Assembly: GCA_900540595.1 (NCBI GenBank)
Contig: UQGL01000007.1
Coordinates: 41,446-105,445, forward strand
Direction: 5' to 3'
Length of the DNA: 64,000 bases
DNA from: an uncultured Oscillospiraceae bacterium
GTDB taxonomy: Bacteria; Bacillota; Clostridia; Oscillospirales; Ruminococcaceae
In this document: one piece after another, positions 41,341-49,217 of the stretch
Layout of the letters: each line of letters begins with the position of its first letter
How positions within the stretch are numbered: the first letter of the stretch is position 1
Notes under the pieces: model-generated
Databases searched by the model: none
Told to the model about the DNA's origin: nothing
Seen by the model: the letters and a program-made list of their open reading frames with translations, nothing else
Translations under genes and position numbers: made by a program

Positions 41341-42453
41341 ATGAAAACCATTGTCATCCCGCAATTTTACCGCGGCCCGTCCGGCCAGCGCGGGCTGTAC
41401 AACCGGCAGGAGGTCGGCCTTGCCCGCGCCTTTGCCGCGCTGGGCTGCCGCGCCGTTGTCCTCTACCCGGAGCCGGGCGCCAAGGCCCCCCGCATCGAAA
41501 CGCCGGAGCCGAATGTCAAGATCTGCTATATGCCCGCCGCCGCCTTCGGCGTGCAGGCGTTTTATAAAAGCTGGCAGATCCTGCTTGATGAGCAGGCGGA
41601 CGCCGTGCATGTCATGGGGGACAATTCTCTCGGCGTGCCGGGGCTGTACCGGTTCTGCCAAAAGCACGGCATCCTGTTTTACAGCCAGCTCGGCGCACTG
41701 AAAAGCACCTCCGACAATGCCGTTGTGCGCCGCGTCATGGATCTGCTGCTTGGCCGCAACCTTGCGGTTTACCGCAAAACACCGACCTACGCCAAGACCC
41801 CCGCCGTAGCGGCCGAGCTGGAAAGCCTCGGTGTGCCCTGCGCCGGGCTGATGCCCGTGGGGCTTGACACCGCCATCATCCCGGCAGTCCCCGGCAGTAA
41901 GGCGGAGATCCGCCGTGCCCTCAAGATCGACGAGCAGGCCAGGGTGCTTGCCTTTGTGGGGCGGCTCGATGCCTACAAGCAGCCGCTCGACCTTGTGCCG
42001 CTGCTGCAGGCCGCGCCGGACTGGTACGCCGTCATCATCGGTCAGGGCGCGCTGAGCGGCGAGCTGACCAGACAGCTGGAGGAGGCCGGCCTCGCCTCCC
42101 GCTGCCGCCTGATCGCCCAGCTGCCCAACGAGCAGGTACATATTTATTATCATGCCTGCGATGCCTTTGTGAACCTCAACGAAAACGAGATCTTCGGCAT
42201 GAGCCTGTTGGAGGCGATGTACGCGGGCTGCCCGCCGGTGGCACGCCACGCCCCCGGCCCCGACCTTATCATTGAGAACGGCGTCAGCGGTCTGCTCTGC
42301 AGCACAGTGGCCGAGATGGCCGCTGCGCTGGACAAGACCGATACCGCCATGGGCCATGCCGCCCAGACCCGTGTGAACGAGCATTTTCTGTGGCAGAACA
42401 GCGCCGAGCTGGCGCTGACCCTGCTGCCCAAAAAGGGAGCCGCCCATGGATAA
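41341..42453 (+). CDS. GT4 glycosyltransferase
   Basis: A 370-residue GT-B enzyme. VVLYPEPGAKAP and DAVHVMGDNSLG form the acceptor half. The donor half has LAFVGRLDAYKQPLDLVPLL and NENEIFGMSLLEAMYAGCPPVA, with the E-x7-E pair of GT4. A ribosome site is weak (AAAGAGG 13 bases up). It overlaps the next gene by eight bases. Confidence 0.85.
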   Translation: MKTIVIPQFYRGPSGQRGLYNRQEVGLARAFAALGCRAVVLYPEPGAKAPRIETPEPNVKICYMPAAAFGVQAFYKSWQILLDEQADAVHVMGDNSLGVPGLYRFCQKHGILFYSQLGALKSTSDNAVVRRVMDLLLGRNLAVYRKTPTYAKTPAVAAELESLGVPCAGLMPVGLDTAIIPAVPGSKAEIRRALKIDEQARVLAFVGRLDAYKQPLDLVPLLQAAPDWYAVIIGQGALSGELTRQLEEAGLASRCRLIAQLPNEQVHIYYHACDAFVNLNENEIFGMSLLEAMYAGCPPVARHAPGPDLIIENGVSGLLCSTVAEMAAALDKTDTAMGHAAQTRVNEHFLWQNSAELALTLLPKKGAAHG

Positions 42454-43354
42454 CGATAACCTGCTGGTGCAAAAGGCCGCCGACCTTTACCGCGGCCTGC
42501 GCTTTAAAATGAAATACCGCGGCGTGCCTATCCTGTCTGCCGGGGCCGGCAATGACCTTGCGCGTGATCTGCTGGAAAGCGGCCAGCCCTTCCTGTTCGG
42601 CCGCTGCGGCGCGACCGAGATGCGCACCGCCGCCGACTACCTGCACAACGGCGGCCGCCCGTTTGCCGACCGCACCCGCGCCGACATCCGCAACCTTTCG
42701 GGCGTTTTCCCAACGGATGACGCCGCGCTGGAGCGGTTCTGCAAACTCTATATCCGCACCGCCCAGAGCGCCGAGCTGCTCGCGCTCTGGAATGTGGGTG
42801 CCGAGCGGGAGGTCATACGCGGCTGCGATGCCACCCGCTTTACCGAGCTGCGCGCACTGGAGCCCTACTACCACACCCGCCCGTGGAGCGCCGCGCTCAC
42901 GGGCAGGCGGGTGCTGGTCGTGCATCCCTTCCGCAAGACGATCCTCTCCCAGTATGAAAAGCGCGCGCAGCTTTTCCCCGGCAGGGACATCCTGCCGGAG
43001 TTTGCCTCGCTGACGGTCATTCAGGCCGTGCAGGGCCTTGCCGGGCAGGACACCGGCTACGACAGCTGGTTCGATGCGCTGGACGCCATGGAGCGCAAGA
43101 TGGACGCCGCCGACTACGATGTTGCGATCATCGGCGCGGGTGCCTACGGCCTGCCGCTGGCCGCCCACGCGCGGGACACCGGCCATGCCGCCATCCAGAT
43201 GAGCGGCGCGACACAGCTTTTGTTTGGCATCAAGGGCCGCCGGTGGGATGACCACCCCGTCATTTCCAAGCTCTACAATCCCGCCTGGGTCCGCCCCGAT
43301 GAGAGCGAGGGCATCACAAACAAGGAAAAAGTGGAAGGCGGAAGCTACTGGTAA
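42446..43354 (+). CDS. possible GT-D-fold glycosyltransferase
   Basis: A 302-residue protein of no sure family. PFLFGRCGATEMR has the R-x-G-x-x-E pattern found in the GT-D (DUF1792-like) group, where the acidic residue binds metal. ADYDVAIIGAGAYGLPLAAHARDTG is a second conserved-looking block near the C terminus. Between GT genes and coupled to one by ATGGATAA, it most likely acts on the same glycan. GT-D is a suggestion, not an assignment. Confidence 0.5.
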   Translation: MDNDNLLVQKAADLYRGLRFKMKYRGVPILSAGAGNDLARDLLESGQPFLFGRCGATEMRTAADYLHNGGRPFADRTRADIRNLSGVFPTDDAALERFCKLYIRTAQSAELLALWNVGAEREVIRGCDATRFTELRALEPYYHTRPWSAALTGRRVLVVHPFRKTILSQYEKRAQLFPGRDILPEFASLTVIQAVQGLAGQDTGYDSWFDALDAMERKMDAADYDVAIIGAGAYGLPLAAHARDTGHAAIQMSGATQLLFGIKGRRWDDHPVISKLYNPAWVRPDESEGITNKEKVEGGSYW

Positions 43355-43360
43355 AATGAA

Positions 43361-43529
43361 ATTAGATAGAAATTAGATAATAGATAAAAGATAATAGATA
43401 ATAAAAATTGTGGCGTTTTCTCCCTTTGGTCGAAAACAAAAATCAGATTGAGATTTTTTGAGCGGCGCGCCAGCGACGCGATCCACCATATTTCTTATCT
43501 CTTATCTATTATCTATTATCTATTATCTT
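43361..43529. repeat. AT-rich heptamer inverted repeat
   Basis: The left arm (43361-43404) is built of AGATAAT-type heptamers and the right arm (43493-43529) of TTATCTA/ATTATCT heptamers that pair with it. About 90 bases lie between. The element fills the gap between two glycosyltransferase genes and is much more AT-rich than its surroundings. Confidence 0.8.
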
Positions 43530-43561
43530 GTTTAAATTTTCCCCTTCTCTGGGAGCAACCT

Positions 43562-44668
43562 ATGAAAATTTTAATGATCAGCAACCACCTCGGCGTGCAG
43601 AGCGGCGTCCAGCGGTATGTGCAGAATCTCCTGCTCAACCTTGACACAGACCGTTATCAGATCGACCTGTTTGTGGGGCAGTGCCCGCCCGACCAGACCA
43701 GCACCGCCCCGGCACTGGAGGCGCACGGCGTACACATCATTGCCGTGCCGGACCATAAAAAGGACCGTATCCGGGCGCTGGCCGCCCATCTGCGCACCCA
43801 CCGCGACTACGACATCATCCACTACCACACGGCCAGCAAAATCGGCGCGCCGGTCTGCGGCATGATGCGGCTGCTCTGCCCCCGGGCTAAAATCGTGGTA
43901 CACAGCCACATCGTCTACCCGCCGCTTACGCTGACCTGGCGGGCGGCGCATCTGGTCTACCAGCTGTTTGCCGATTACTTCCTCGGCTGCGGCGTGGCCG
44001 CCGGCCGGTTCGTCTTTGGCAGCCATATTGACGAAAAGCCGAACTTTTCCGTTGCCTGCAATGCGGTAGATCAAGAGCGGTTCCACCCCGATGCCGCCGC
44101 CCGCGCCGCCACCCGGCGTGCATACGGCATTGCCGACACCGACCGGTTGGCCGGGTTTGTGGGGCGGCTCAACCACCAGAAAAACCCGCTGTTTTTGATG
44201 GAGGTCTTTGCCGCCATGGCCGCGCAGGATGTGCGGTGGAAGCTGATGCTTGTCGGCACTGGCGAGAAAGAGCCGGAAATGCGCGCCGCCGCCGAGGCCC
44301 ACGGCCTGACCGACCGTGTGATTTTTGCGGGCGTGCAGAGCGATGTACCCGCCTTTATGAACGCCTTTGACCTGTTTTTGCTGCCCAGCAATTTTGAGGG
44401 CAGCCCCGTCACTCTTGTCGAGGCGCAGGGCTGCGGCGTGCCGTGTCTGGCCTCGACCAATGTGCCGGATGACGGCTCGGTGACCGAGCTGGTACACTTT
44501 CTGCCGCTGGCCGCACCGCTCTCTGACTGGGCCTCCAAGGCGAACGCCATCGCCCCGGGCGGTAACCACGCCGACCACTGGCAGACCCTTGCCGCCGCCG
44601 GGTATGAGCTAAAGACCGCTGCCCGCCGCATGGAGCAGCTCTATGATAAGCTGGGAGGGCAGCCATGA
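43562..44668 (+). CDS. GT4 glycosyltransferase, EPS/capsule type
   Basis: A 368-residue GT-B enzyme: ILMISNHLGVQSGVQRYVQNLL at the N terminus, DYDIIHYHTASKIGAP, VVHSHIVYPP, then GFVGRLNHQKNPLFLMEVFAAM, VIFAGVQSDVPAFMNAFDLFLLPSNFEGSPVTLVEAQGCGVPCLAS. The GVQ-x-x-V opening and the EGSPVTLVEAQ donor site fit EpsF-like capsule GT4 enzymes. The start is at ATG 43562. The last bases overlap the fucosyltransferase start (ATGA). Confidence 0.9.
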   Translation: MKILMISNHLGVQSGVQRYVQNLLLNLDTDRYQIDLFVGQCPPDQTSTAPALEAHGVHIIAVPDHKKDRIRALAAHLRTHRDYDIIHYHTASKIGAPVCGMMRLLCPRAKIVVHSHIVYPPLTLTWRAAHLVYQLFADYFLGCGVAAGRFVFGSHIDEKPNFSVACNAVDQERFHPDAAARAATRRAYGIADTDRLAGFVGRLNHQKNPLFLMEVFAAMAAQDVRWKLMLVGTGEKEPEMRAAAEAHGLTDRVIFAGVQSDVPAFMNAFDLFLLPSNFEGSPVTLVEAQGCGVPCLASTNVPDDGSVTELVHFLPLAAPLSDWASKANAIAPGGNHADHWQTLAAAGYELKTAARRMEQLYDKLGGQP

Positions 44669-45600
44669 TCTACGCAGAGCTGGCCGGGGGGCTCGGCAAC
44701 CAGATGTTCATCTACGCCTTTGCCCGGGCGCTGGGCCTGCGCTGCGGCGAGGGCGTGACCCTGCTGGACCGGCAGGACTGGCGGGACGGTGCGCCCGCCC
44801 ACACAGTCTGTGCGCTGGGGGCGCTGAACATCAGCCCCGAGGTTGAAATTCTGGCCGATCCGGGCTTTGCCAAGTCGCATCTGCCCCGGCAGAACGCCGC
44901 CAAGGCGCTGATGATCAAATACGAGCAGCGCCGCGGCCTGCTGGCGCGGGACTGGCACGGCTTTGAGGCCGCCGCCGCACCGCTGCTCAACACGCTGGGC
45001 CTGCACTTTGCCACTGACGGCTACACGCCGGTACGGCGGGGGAAAAGCAAAGATTTCCTCGCGTGGGGGTACTTCCAGAGTGAGAAATATTTTGCCGAAT
45101 TTGCCGATGTTATAAAAACCGAGCTGCGCAGCAAAACGCCCCCGGCGGGGGCGTATGCGGCCAAGCTGCGCGCCGCCGTCTGGCCGGTCTGCGTACACCT
45201 GCGGCGCGGCGATTACCAAAAGCCTGAGAACGCCATCCTGCAGGTCTGCACCCCGGCGTACTATGCCCGCGCCATCGCCGCCGTCAAGGCAGCGCACCCC
45301 GATGCCACGCTCTTCGTCTTTTCGGACGACATTGAATGGGCGCAGACAAACCTGACCACCTGCGGTCTGCCCGCCGTCTTTCTGCCCCGGGGCGAGGCCG
45401 CTGCCGACCTTGCGCTTATGCAGCTCTGCCATGGGTTTGTGGTAAGCAACTCCACCTACAGCTGGTGGGCGCAGTATCTGGCTGAGGCCCCGGATAAGCA
45501 GGTCTGGGCCCCGGACAGGTGGTACGCGCATACGAAAGATAGTGCGCTGTATCTGGATGGGTGGAAACTTATAAAGGCTTCCCCCTTGTGGGAAGCATAG
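44665..45600 (+). CDS. alpha-1,2-fucosyltransferase (GT11)
   Basis: A 311-residue enzyme that adds L-fucose in alpha-1,2 linkage, usually to galactose. All GT11 motifs are present: LAGGLGNQMFIYAFARALG at the N terminus, the GDP-fucose-binding VHLRRGDY (about residue 175), and VSNSTYSWWAQYLA near the C terminus. Full length. Its last few codons (KASPLWEA) and stop lie in a small piece of repeat family A, so the natural C terminus may have been altered. No GDP-fucose synthesis genes are in the window. Confidence 0.92.
   Translation: MIYAELAGGLGNQMFIYAFARALGLRCGEGVTLLDRQDWRDGAPAHTVCALGALNISPEVEILADPGFAKSHLPRQNAAKALMIKYEQRRGLLARDWHGFEAAAAPLLNTLGLHFATDGYTPVRRGKSKDFLAWGYFQSEKYFAEFADVIKTELRSKTPPAGAYAAKLRAAVWPVCVHLRRGDYQKPENAILQVCTPAYYARAIAAVKAAHPDATLFVFSDDIEWAQTNLTTCGLPAVFLPRGEAAADLALMQLCHGFVVSNSTYSWWAQYLAEAPDKQVWAPDRWYAHTKDSALYLDGWKLIKASPLWEA
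45576..45600. repeat. small repeat family A remnant at the fucosyltransferase 3' end
   Basis: AAAGGCTTCCCCCTTGTGGGAAGC is a single hairpin equal to one end of family A. It supplies the last codons and stop of the fucosyltransferase gene. Confidence 0.55.
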
Positions 45601-45614
45601 AGAAGGAGAACGTT

Positions 45615-46604
45615 ATGCCGCGATTTTCTATTATTGTACCGGTGTATAATGTGCAGAATTACCTCGCGGCGTGTGTCAAGAGCGTGGCGGAGCAGGCGGG
45701 GGAGCGCGATTGGGAGTGCATCCTTGTCGATGACGGCTCGACCGATCTGTCGGGCCAGCTTTGCGATGCCCTTGCCGCTGAGATCCCCGGCCTGCGGGTC
45801 ATCCACCGGGAGAACGGCGGTCTGGCCGCCGCGCGCAACACCGGCCTGCAGGCCGCGCAGGGCGACTGGCTGCTGTTTTTGGACAGTGATGACGCCATGG
45901 CCCCCGGCCTGCTGGAGGCACTGCGCGCCGCACTGCCCGCCCACCCGGAGTATGACTGGTTCATCGGCAAGCATCTGGAATGGCAGCCGGACGGCAGCCT
46001 GACCGAACACACGGGCCTGCATCTGGTGCCCGGTCCCTTTGACAGCACCGACTATGCGGCCCGCCTCAAGGCTCTGTACAACGCCGGGCACTGGTCGGTC
46101 TGGAAATACTGCATCCGCCGGTCCTTTTTGCAAAAGACGGGCGTGCAGTTCCTGCCCGACTGCTGCTGGGCCGAGGACTGGCCCTTCGATCTGGAGCTGC
46201 TGCTCCACTGCGAGCGGCTGTACTTTTTGGATGTGGTGTTCACACACTACCGCGTGGGGCGGCAGGGCAGCCTGCTGACTGACGCGAAGAACCTGCCCAA
46301 GCGGTTCCGCGGCATGGCAGCAGCCCAGCGGCGGCTGGCGAAGCTTTCGGCCAGCGGCGCGGTGGATGCCGCGGCCTATGCCGTCATGGAGGATGCGGCC
46401 GCCGATGTGTTCTGGCCGCAGGCCCGCACGGCGGCGGTAAAGGATGCCGCCATCCGCAAAGCGTGTCTGCCCTATCTTGCACAACTGCGCCCGCTCTACG
46501 CCTGCGGCACCGAGGTCACGATCCGCCGCGACTGGCGGCTTTTCCAAAAGCTGATGCAGACCTTCGGCCCGGGCTTTACCCTGTGGGCGGCGAGCCGCCG
46601 CTAA
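45615..46604 (+). CDS. GT2 glycosyltransferase
   Basis: A 329-residue GT-A enzyme: FSIIVPVYNVQNYLAACVKSV, VDDGSTDLSG, ENGGLAAARNTGL and the metal-binding LFLDSDDAM (about residues 91-99), then CWAEDWPFDLELLLH with the catalytic-region ED. The type is of capsule-building transferases with beta linkage. Start has AAGGAGA 6 bases upstream. The stop is immediately followed by repeat family A copy 3. Confidence 0.9.
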   Translation: MPRFSIIVPVYNVQNYLAACVKSVAEQAGERDWECILVDDGSTDLSGQLCDALAAEIPGLRVIHRENGGLAAARNTGLQAAQGDWLLFLDSDDAMAPGLLEALRAALPAHPEYDWFIGKHLEWQPDGSLTEHTGLHLVPGPFDSTDYAARLKALYNAGHWSVWKYCIRRSFLQKTGVQFLPDCCWAEDWPFDLELLLHCERLYFLDVVFTHYRVGRQGSLLTDAKNLPKRFRGMAAAQRRLAKLSASGAVDAAAYAVMEDAAADVFWPQARTAAVKDAAIRKACLPYLAQLRPLYACGTEVTIRRDWRLFQKLMQTFGPGFTLWAASRR

Positions 46605-46805
46605 AGGCTTCCCCCAAGGGGCTGCGCCCGCAGGCGCGTGTCGAAGCGTAACCGCCGTAGGCGGCTCTTGACGCGGAGACTGAAGCTGTCGCCGTAGGCG
46701 ACTGATGAGGGCTAACCTCGCCATCACCGCCCATTAACGGCTTACAACTCATACTCTCCCCTCATCCGGCCCTCCGGGCCACCTTCCCCCTCGGGGGAGG
46801 GCTTT
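46603..46805. repeat. dispersed GC-rich inverted repeat, family A copy 3
   Basis: Starts AAGGCTTCCCCCAAGGGGCTGCG, ends CTTCCCCCTCGGGGGAGGGCTTT, with inner GCCGTAGGCGACTGATGAGGG and CCCCTCATCCGGCCCTCCGGGCC. Shares GCGCGTGTCG-AGCG-AACCGC with copy 2. It separates the GT2 and flippase genes. Confidence 0.82.
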
Positions 46806-46821
46806 TGTGAAAGGAACTGCC

Positions 46822-48342
46822 TTGCGTACCAAACGTACCTTACTGAATATGGCCTACGCTCTGGGCTCCAGCCTGCTTTTGCTGCTGCTGGGGCTTATCA
46901 CGCGGCGTCTGCTGGTCGATAACTTCGGCCCGCAGATCACCACCGCATCTCAGGTCGTCAGCCAGCTTTTCAACTTTTTCTCGATTGCCGAGTTCGGTGT
47001 CGGCAGCGTCATCAGCTACCGATTGTATGAGCAGATCGCCGCGAAAAACGAGGAAAAAATCAGCAAGTATATGTCGATGTACAAGTGGGCCTACCGGGTC
47101 GTCGGCATGGTCATTGCGGGGCTTGCGCTCCTCGGCGCGGTAACGCTGCGCTGGATCATGCCCGATGTGCCCCCCGCCACGGCCTACACTGTGTACGGGC
47201 TGAACGTGGTTTCAACGCTGTGCAGCTATTTTCTGATCACCCGCCGCCTGATGTACACCTGCACCCAGCAGGGCTACCGCTGCACCCAGATCGACTTCTG
47301 CTGCAATGTGCTGACAAGCCTTGCCAAGATTGCCGTCTCGCTCTGGTTTGCGAACTATGTGCTGTATTTCAGCGTGACGATTTTCTTCAATGTCATGGCC
47401 AACCTGCTCATTGCGCGGCGGTTCAAAAAGGACTTCCCCTATGTGCATGATGTAAAAGTCACGGTCAACGACTTTAAAGAGCTGGGTATTTTCCACGATC
47501 TGCGGTATTTTCTGGTGCATCGCCTCTCCAACACGATCTACGGCTCGTCCGACACCATCGTGACCTCCCGCATGGGCGGCTCGACCCAGACGACCTTTCT
47601 GGGCAACTACAATACCATTTCCACCTCTGCCACCGACCTCGGCAACAAGGTCATGGACAGCTTTGCGGCCGCCATCGGCAACATCGTCTACGACAAATCT
47701 GCCGCCGCCAACGACCACGACAAGCAGGTATTCTGGGGCATGGACCTGTTCAGCTACCTGTTTGCCAGCTTTGTGGCCACGGCCTACTTCTGCCTGTTCC
47801 AGCCGTTCATGGCGTCTTGGATGGGTGAGCAGTGGCTGCTCCCCCTCGGCTTTGTGCTGGTGTTCTGCCTGAATGAGTATGTCGGCTGGAACCACCGGAT
47901 GCTCGGCAGCTACCGCGCCGTCCTCGGCCATTTTGAGGATGACCAGTGGTTTATGGTCGCATCCGCAACGGTGAATCTGGCGCTGAGCTTTCTGCTCTTT
48001 CCCCGATTTGACATCACCGGCGCGCTGATCGCCACCGTGGTGGCCCACTGCATCATGTGGGCCGGGCGCATCCGGGTCGTTTTCCGCCAGTATATGCGGG
48101 GCGGCCTTGCGCACTACCTTGCGGTGCAGGCGCTGCACCTTGCCACGCTGGCCGCCTGCATGGGCGGCAGCTACGCACTGTGCGCCAAAATGCCCGGCGG
48201 CTGGCTCGGCCTTGTGCCCCGCATCCTTATCGTGCTTATCGTGCCCAATGTGCTGAATCTGGCCGTCTACGCATGGGGCAAAGATGCCGCCTACCTGCGC
48301 CAGTACGGCGGCAAGGTAGCCAAAAAGCTGCTGAAAAAGTAA
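46822..48342 (+). CDS. oligosaccharide flippase (Wzx-like, MOP superfamily)
   Basis: A polytopic protein of about 506 residues with 12-14 predicted membrane segments. The opening TLLNMAYALGSSLLLLLLGLITRRLLVDNFG and IAEFGVGSVISYRLYEQIA are the usual start of gram-positive Wzx proteins. It moves lipid-linked repeat units across the membrane. The frame reaches GTG 46807 inside the repeat; TTG 46822 with AAAGGA 6-7 bases upstream is preferred. No Wzy polymerase was clearly recognised nearby. Confidence 0.88.
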   Translation: MRTKRTLLNMAYALGSSLLLLLLGLITRRLLVDNFGPQITTASQVVSQLFNFFSIAEFGVGSVISYRLYEQIAAKNEEKISKYMSMYKWAYRVVGMVIAGLALLGAVTLRWIMPDVPPATAYTVYGLNVVSTLCSYFLITRRLMYTCTQQGYRCTQIDFCCNVLTSLAKIAVSLWFANYVLYFSVTIFFNVMANLLIARRFKKDFPYVHDVKVTVNDFKELGIFHDLRYFLVHRLSNTIYGSSDTIVTSRMGGSTQTTFLGNYNTISTSATDLGNKVMDSFAAAIGNIVYDKSAAANDHDKQVFWGMDLFSYLFASFVATAYFCLFQPFMASWMGEQWLLPLGFVLVFCLNEYVGWNHRMLGSYRAVLGHFEDDQWFMVASATVNLALSFLLFPRFDITGALIATVVAHCIMWAGRIRVVFRQYMRGGLAHYLAVQALHLATLAACMGGSYALCAKMPGGWLGLVPRILIVLIVPNVLNLAVYAWGKDAAYLRQYGGKVAKKLLKK

Positions 48343-48365
48343 CTGTCCTGCAAACAGGTGATAGT

Positions 48366-49211
48366 ATGAAAACCCTCGCTGTTCTTTATATCTGCACCGG
48401 CGCTTATGTTGCGTTCTGGCGCGATTTTTACCCCAACTTCAAGGCAAACTTCCTGCCGGACTGCGACCGCACCTTCTTTGTCTTTACCGATGCCGACCAC
48501 ATCGCGTATGAGGACGCGCCCGATGTGCGCCGCATTCCGCAGCAGGCGCTGCCTTGGCCCTACAGCACGATGCAGCGGTTTGATGCCTTCCTCGGGCAGG
48601 AGGCTGCGCTCGCAAAATTCGACTATCTGTTTTTTGCCAACGCCAACCTGCACTGCACCCGCGTCATCTCCGCCGCCGAGCTGCTGCCCGACCCTGCCGC
48701 CGGGCAGACCCTCACGGCAGTCTGCCACCTGCCCTACTACGGCAGGGCTCCGATGTTCCACCCCTACGACCGCAGCGGCAAAAGCCGTGCCTCGATCCCC
48801 TACAACTGCGGGCAGTATTATGTGGCGGGCGGGCTGAACGGCGGCACGGCGGCGGCGTTCCTTGCCCTCTGCCGGGAGCTGAAGGCCCGCACCGATGAGG
48901 ATCTGCAGCGCGGCGTCATTGCGCGGTTCCACGATGAAAGCCAGCTCAACCGGCTTGTGGCCGAGGCGCCGCAGCACTTCCGCATCCTGCCCCCTGATTA
49001 CTGCACGCCGGAGGAGACCCCCACCGGGCACGAGGCGATCCTTGTGCTGCAGAAATCGCGCTTTATCCAGATCGATGCCTCGCGCACCGTCAAAAAACCG
49101 CAGAGCTTCCCTGCGCGCAAGTGGGAGGCCTTCTGCCTGAACTGGCTGCCCTACCTGTGGCGGGCGCGGGATGCCCTGCTGCGCCGCCGGGTCGAGCCGC
49201 CAAAGCATTGA
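48366..49211 (+). CDS. GT6 family alpha-1,3-Gal/GalNAc transferase (ABO-type)
   Basis: A 281-residue GT-A enzyme with the marks of family GT6, which holds the human ABO transferases and bacterial relatives. LYICTGAYVAFWRDFYPNF opens the chain. FANANLHC supplies the N-x-N in place of D-x-D, as in bacterial GT6 enzymes. YYVAGGLNGGTAAAFLALC and RFHDESQLNRLV are the acceptor and catalytic stretches. Mammalian and several bacterial members act on H-type Fuc-alpha-1,2-Gal. It lies 2.8 kb after the fucosyltransferase. Gal or GalNAc donor cannot be told. Confidence 0.88.
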   Translation: MKTLAVLYICTGAYVAFWRDFYPNFKANFLPDCDRTFFVFTDADHIAYEDAPDVRRIPQQALPWPYSTMQRFDAFLGQEAALAKFDYLFFANANLHCTRVISAAELLPDPAAGQTLTAVCHLPYYGRAPMFHPYDRSGKSRASIPYNCGQYYVAGGLNGGTAAAFLALCRELKARTDEDLQRGVIARFHDESQLNRLVAEAPQHFRILPPDYCTPEETPTGHEAILVLQKSRFIQIDASRTVKKPQSFPARKWEAFCLNWLPYLWRARDALLRRRVEPPKH

Positions 49212-49217
49212 ATTATC

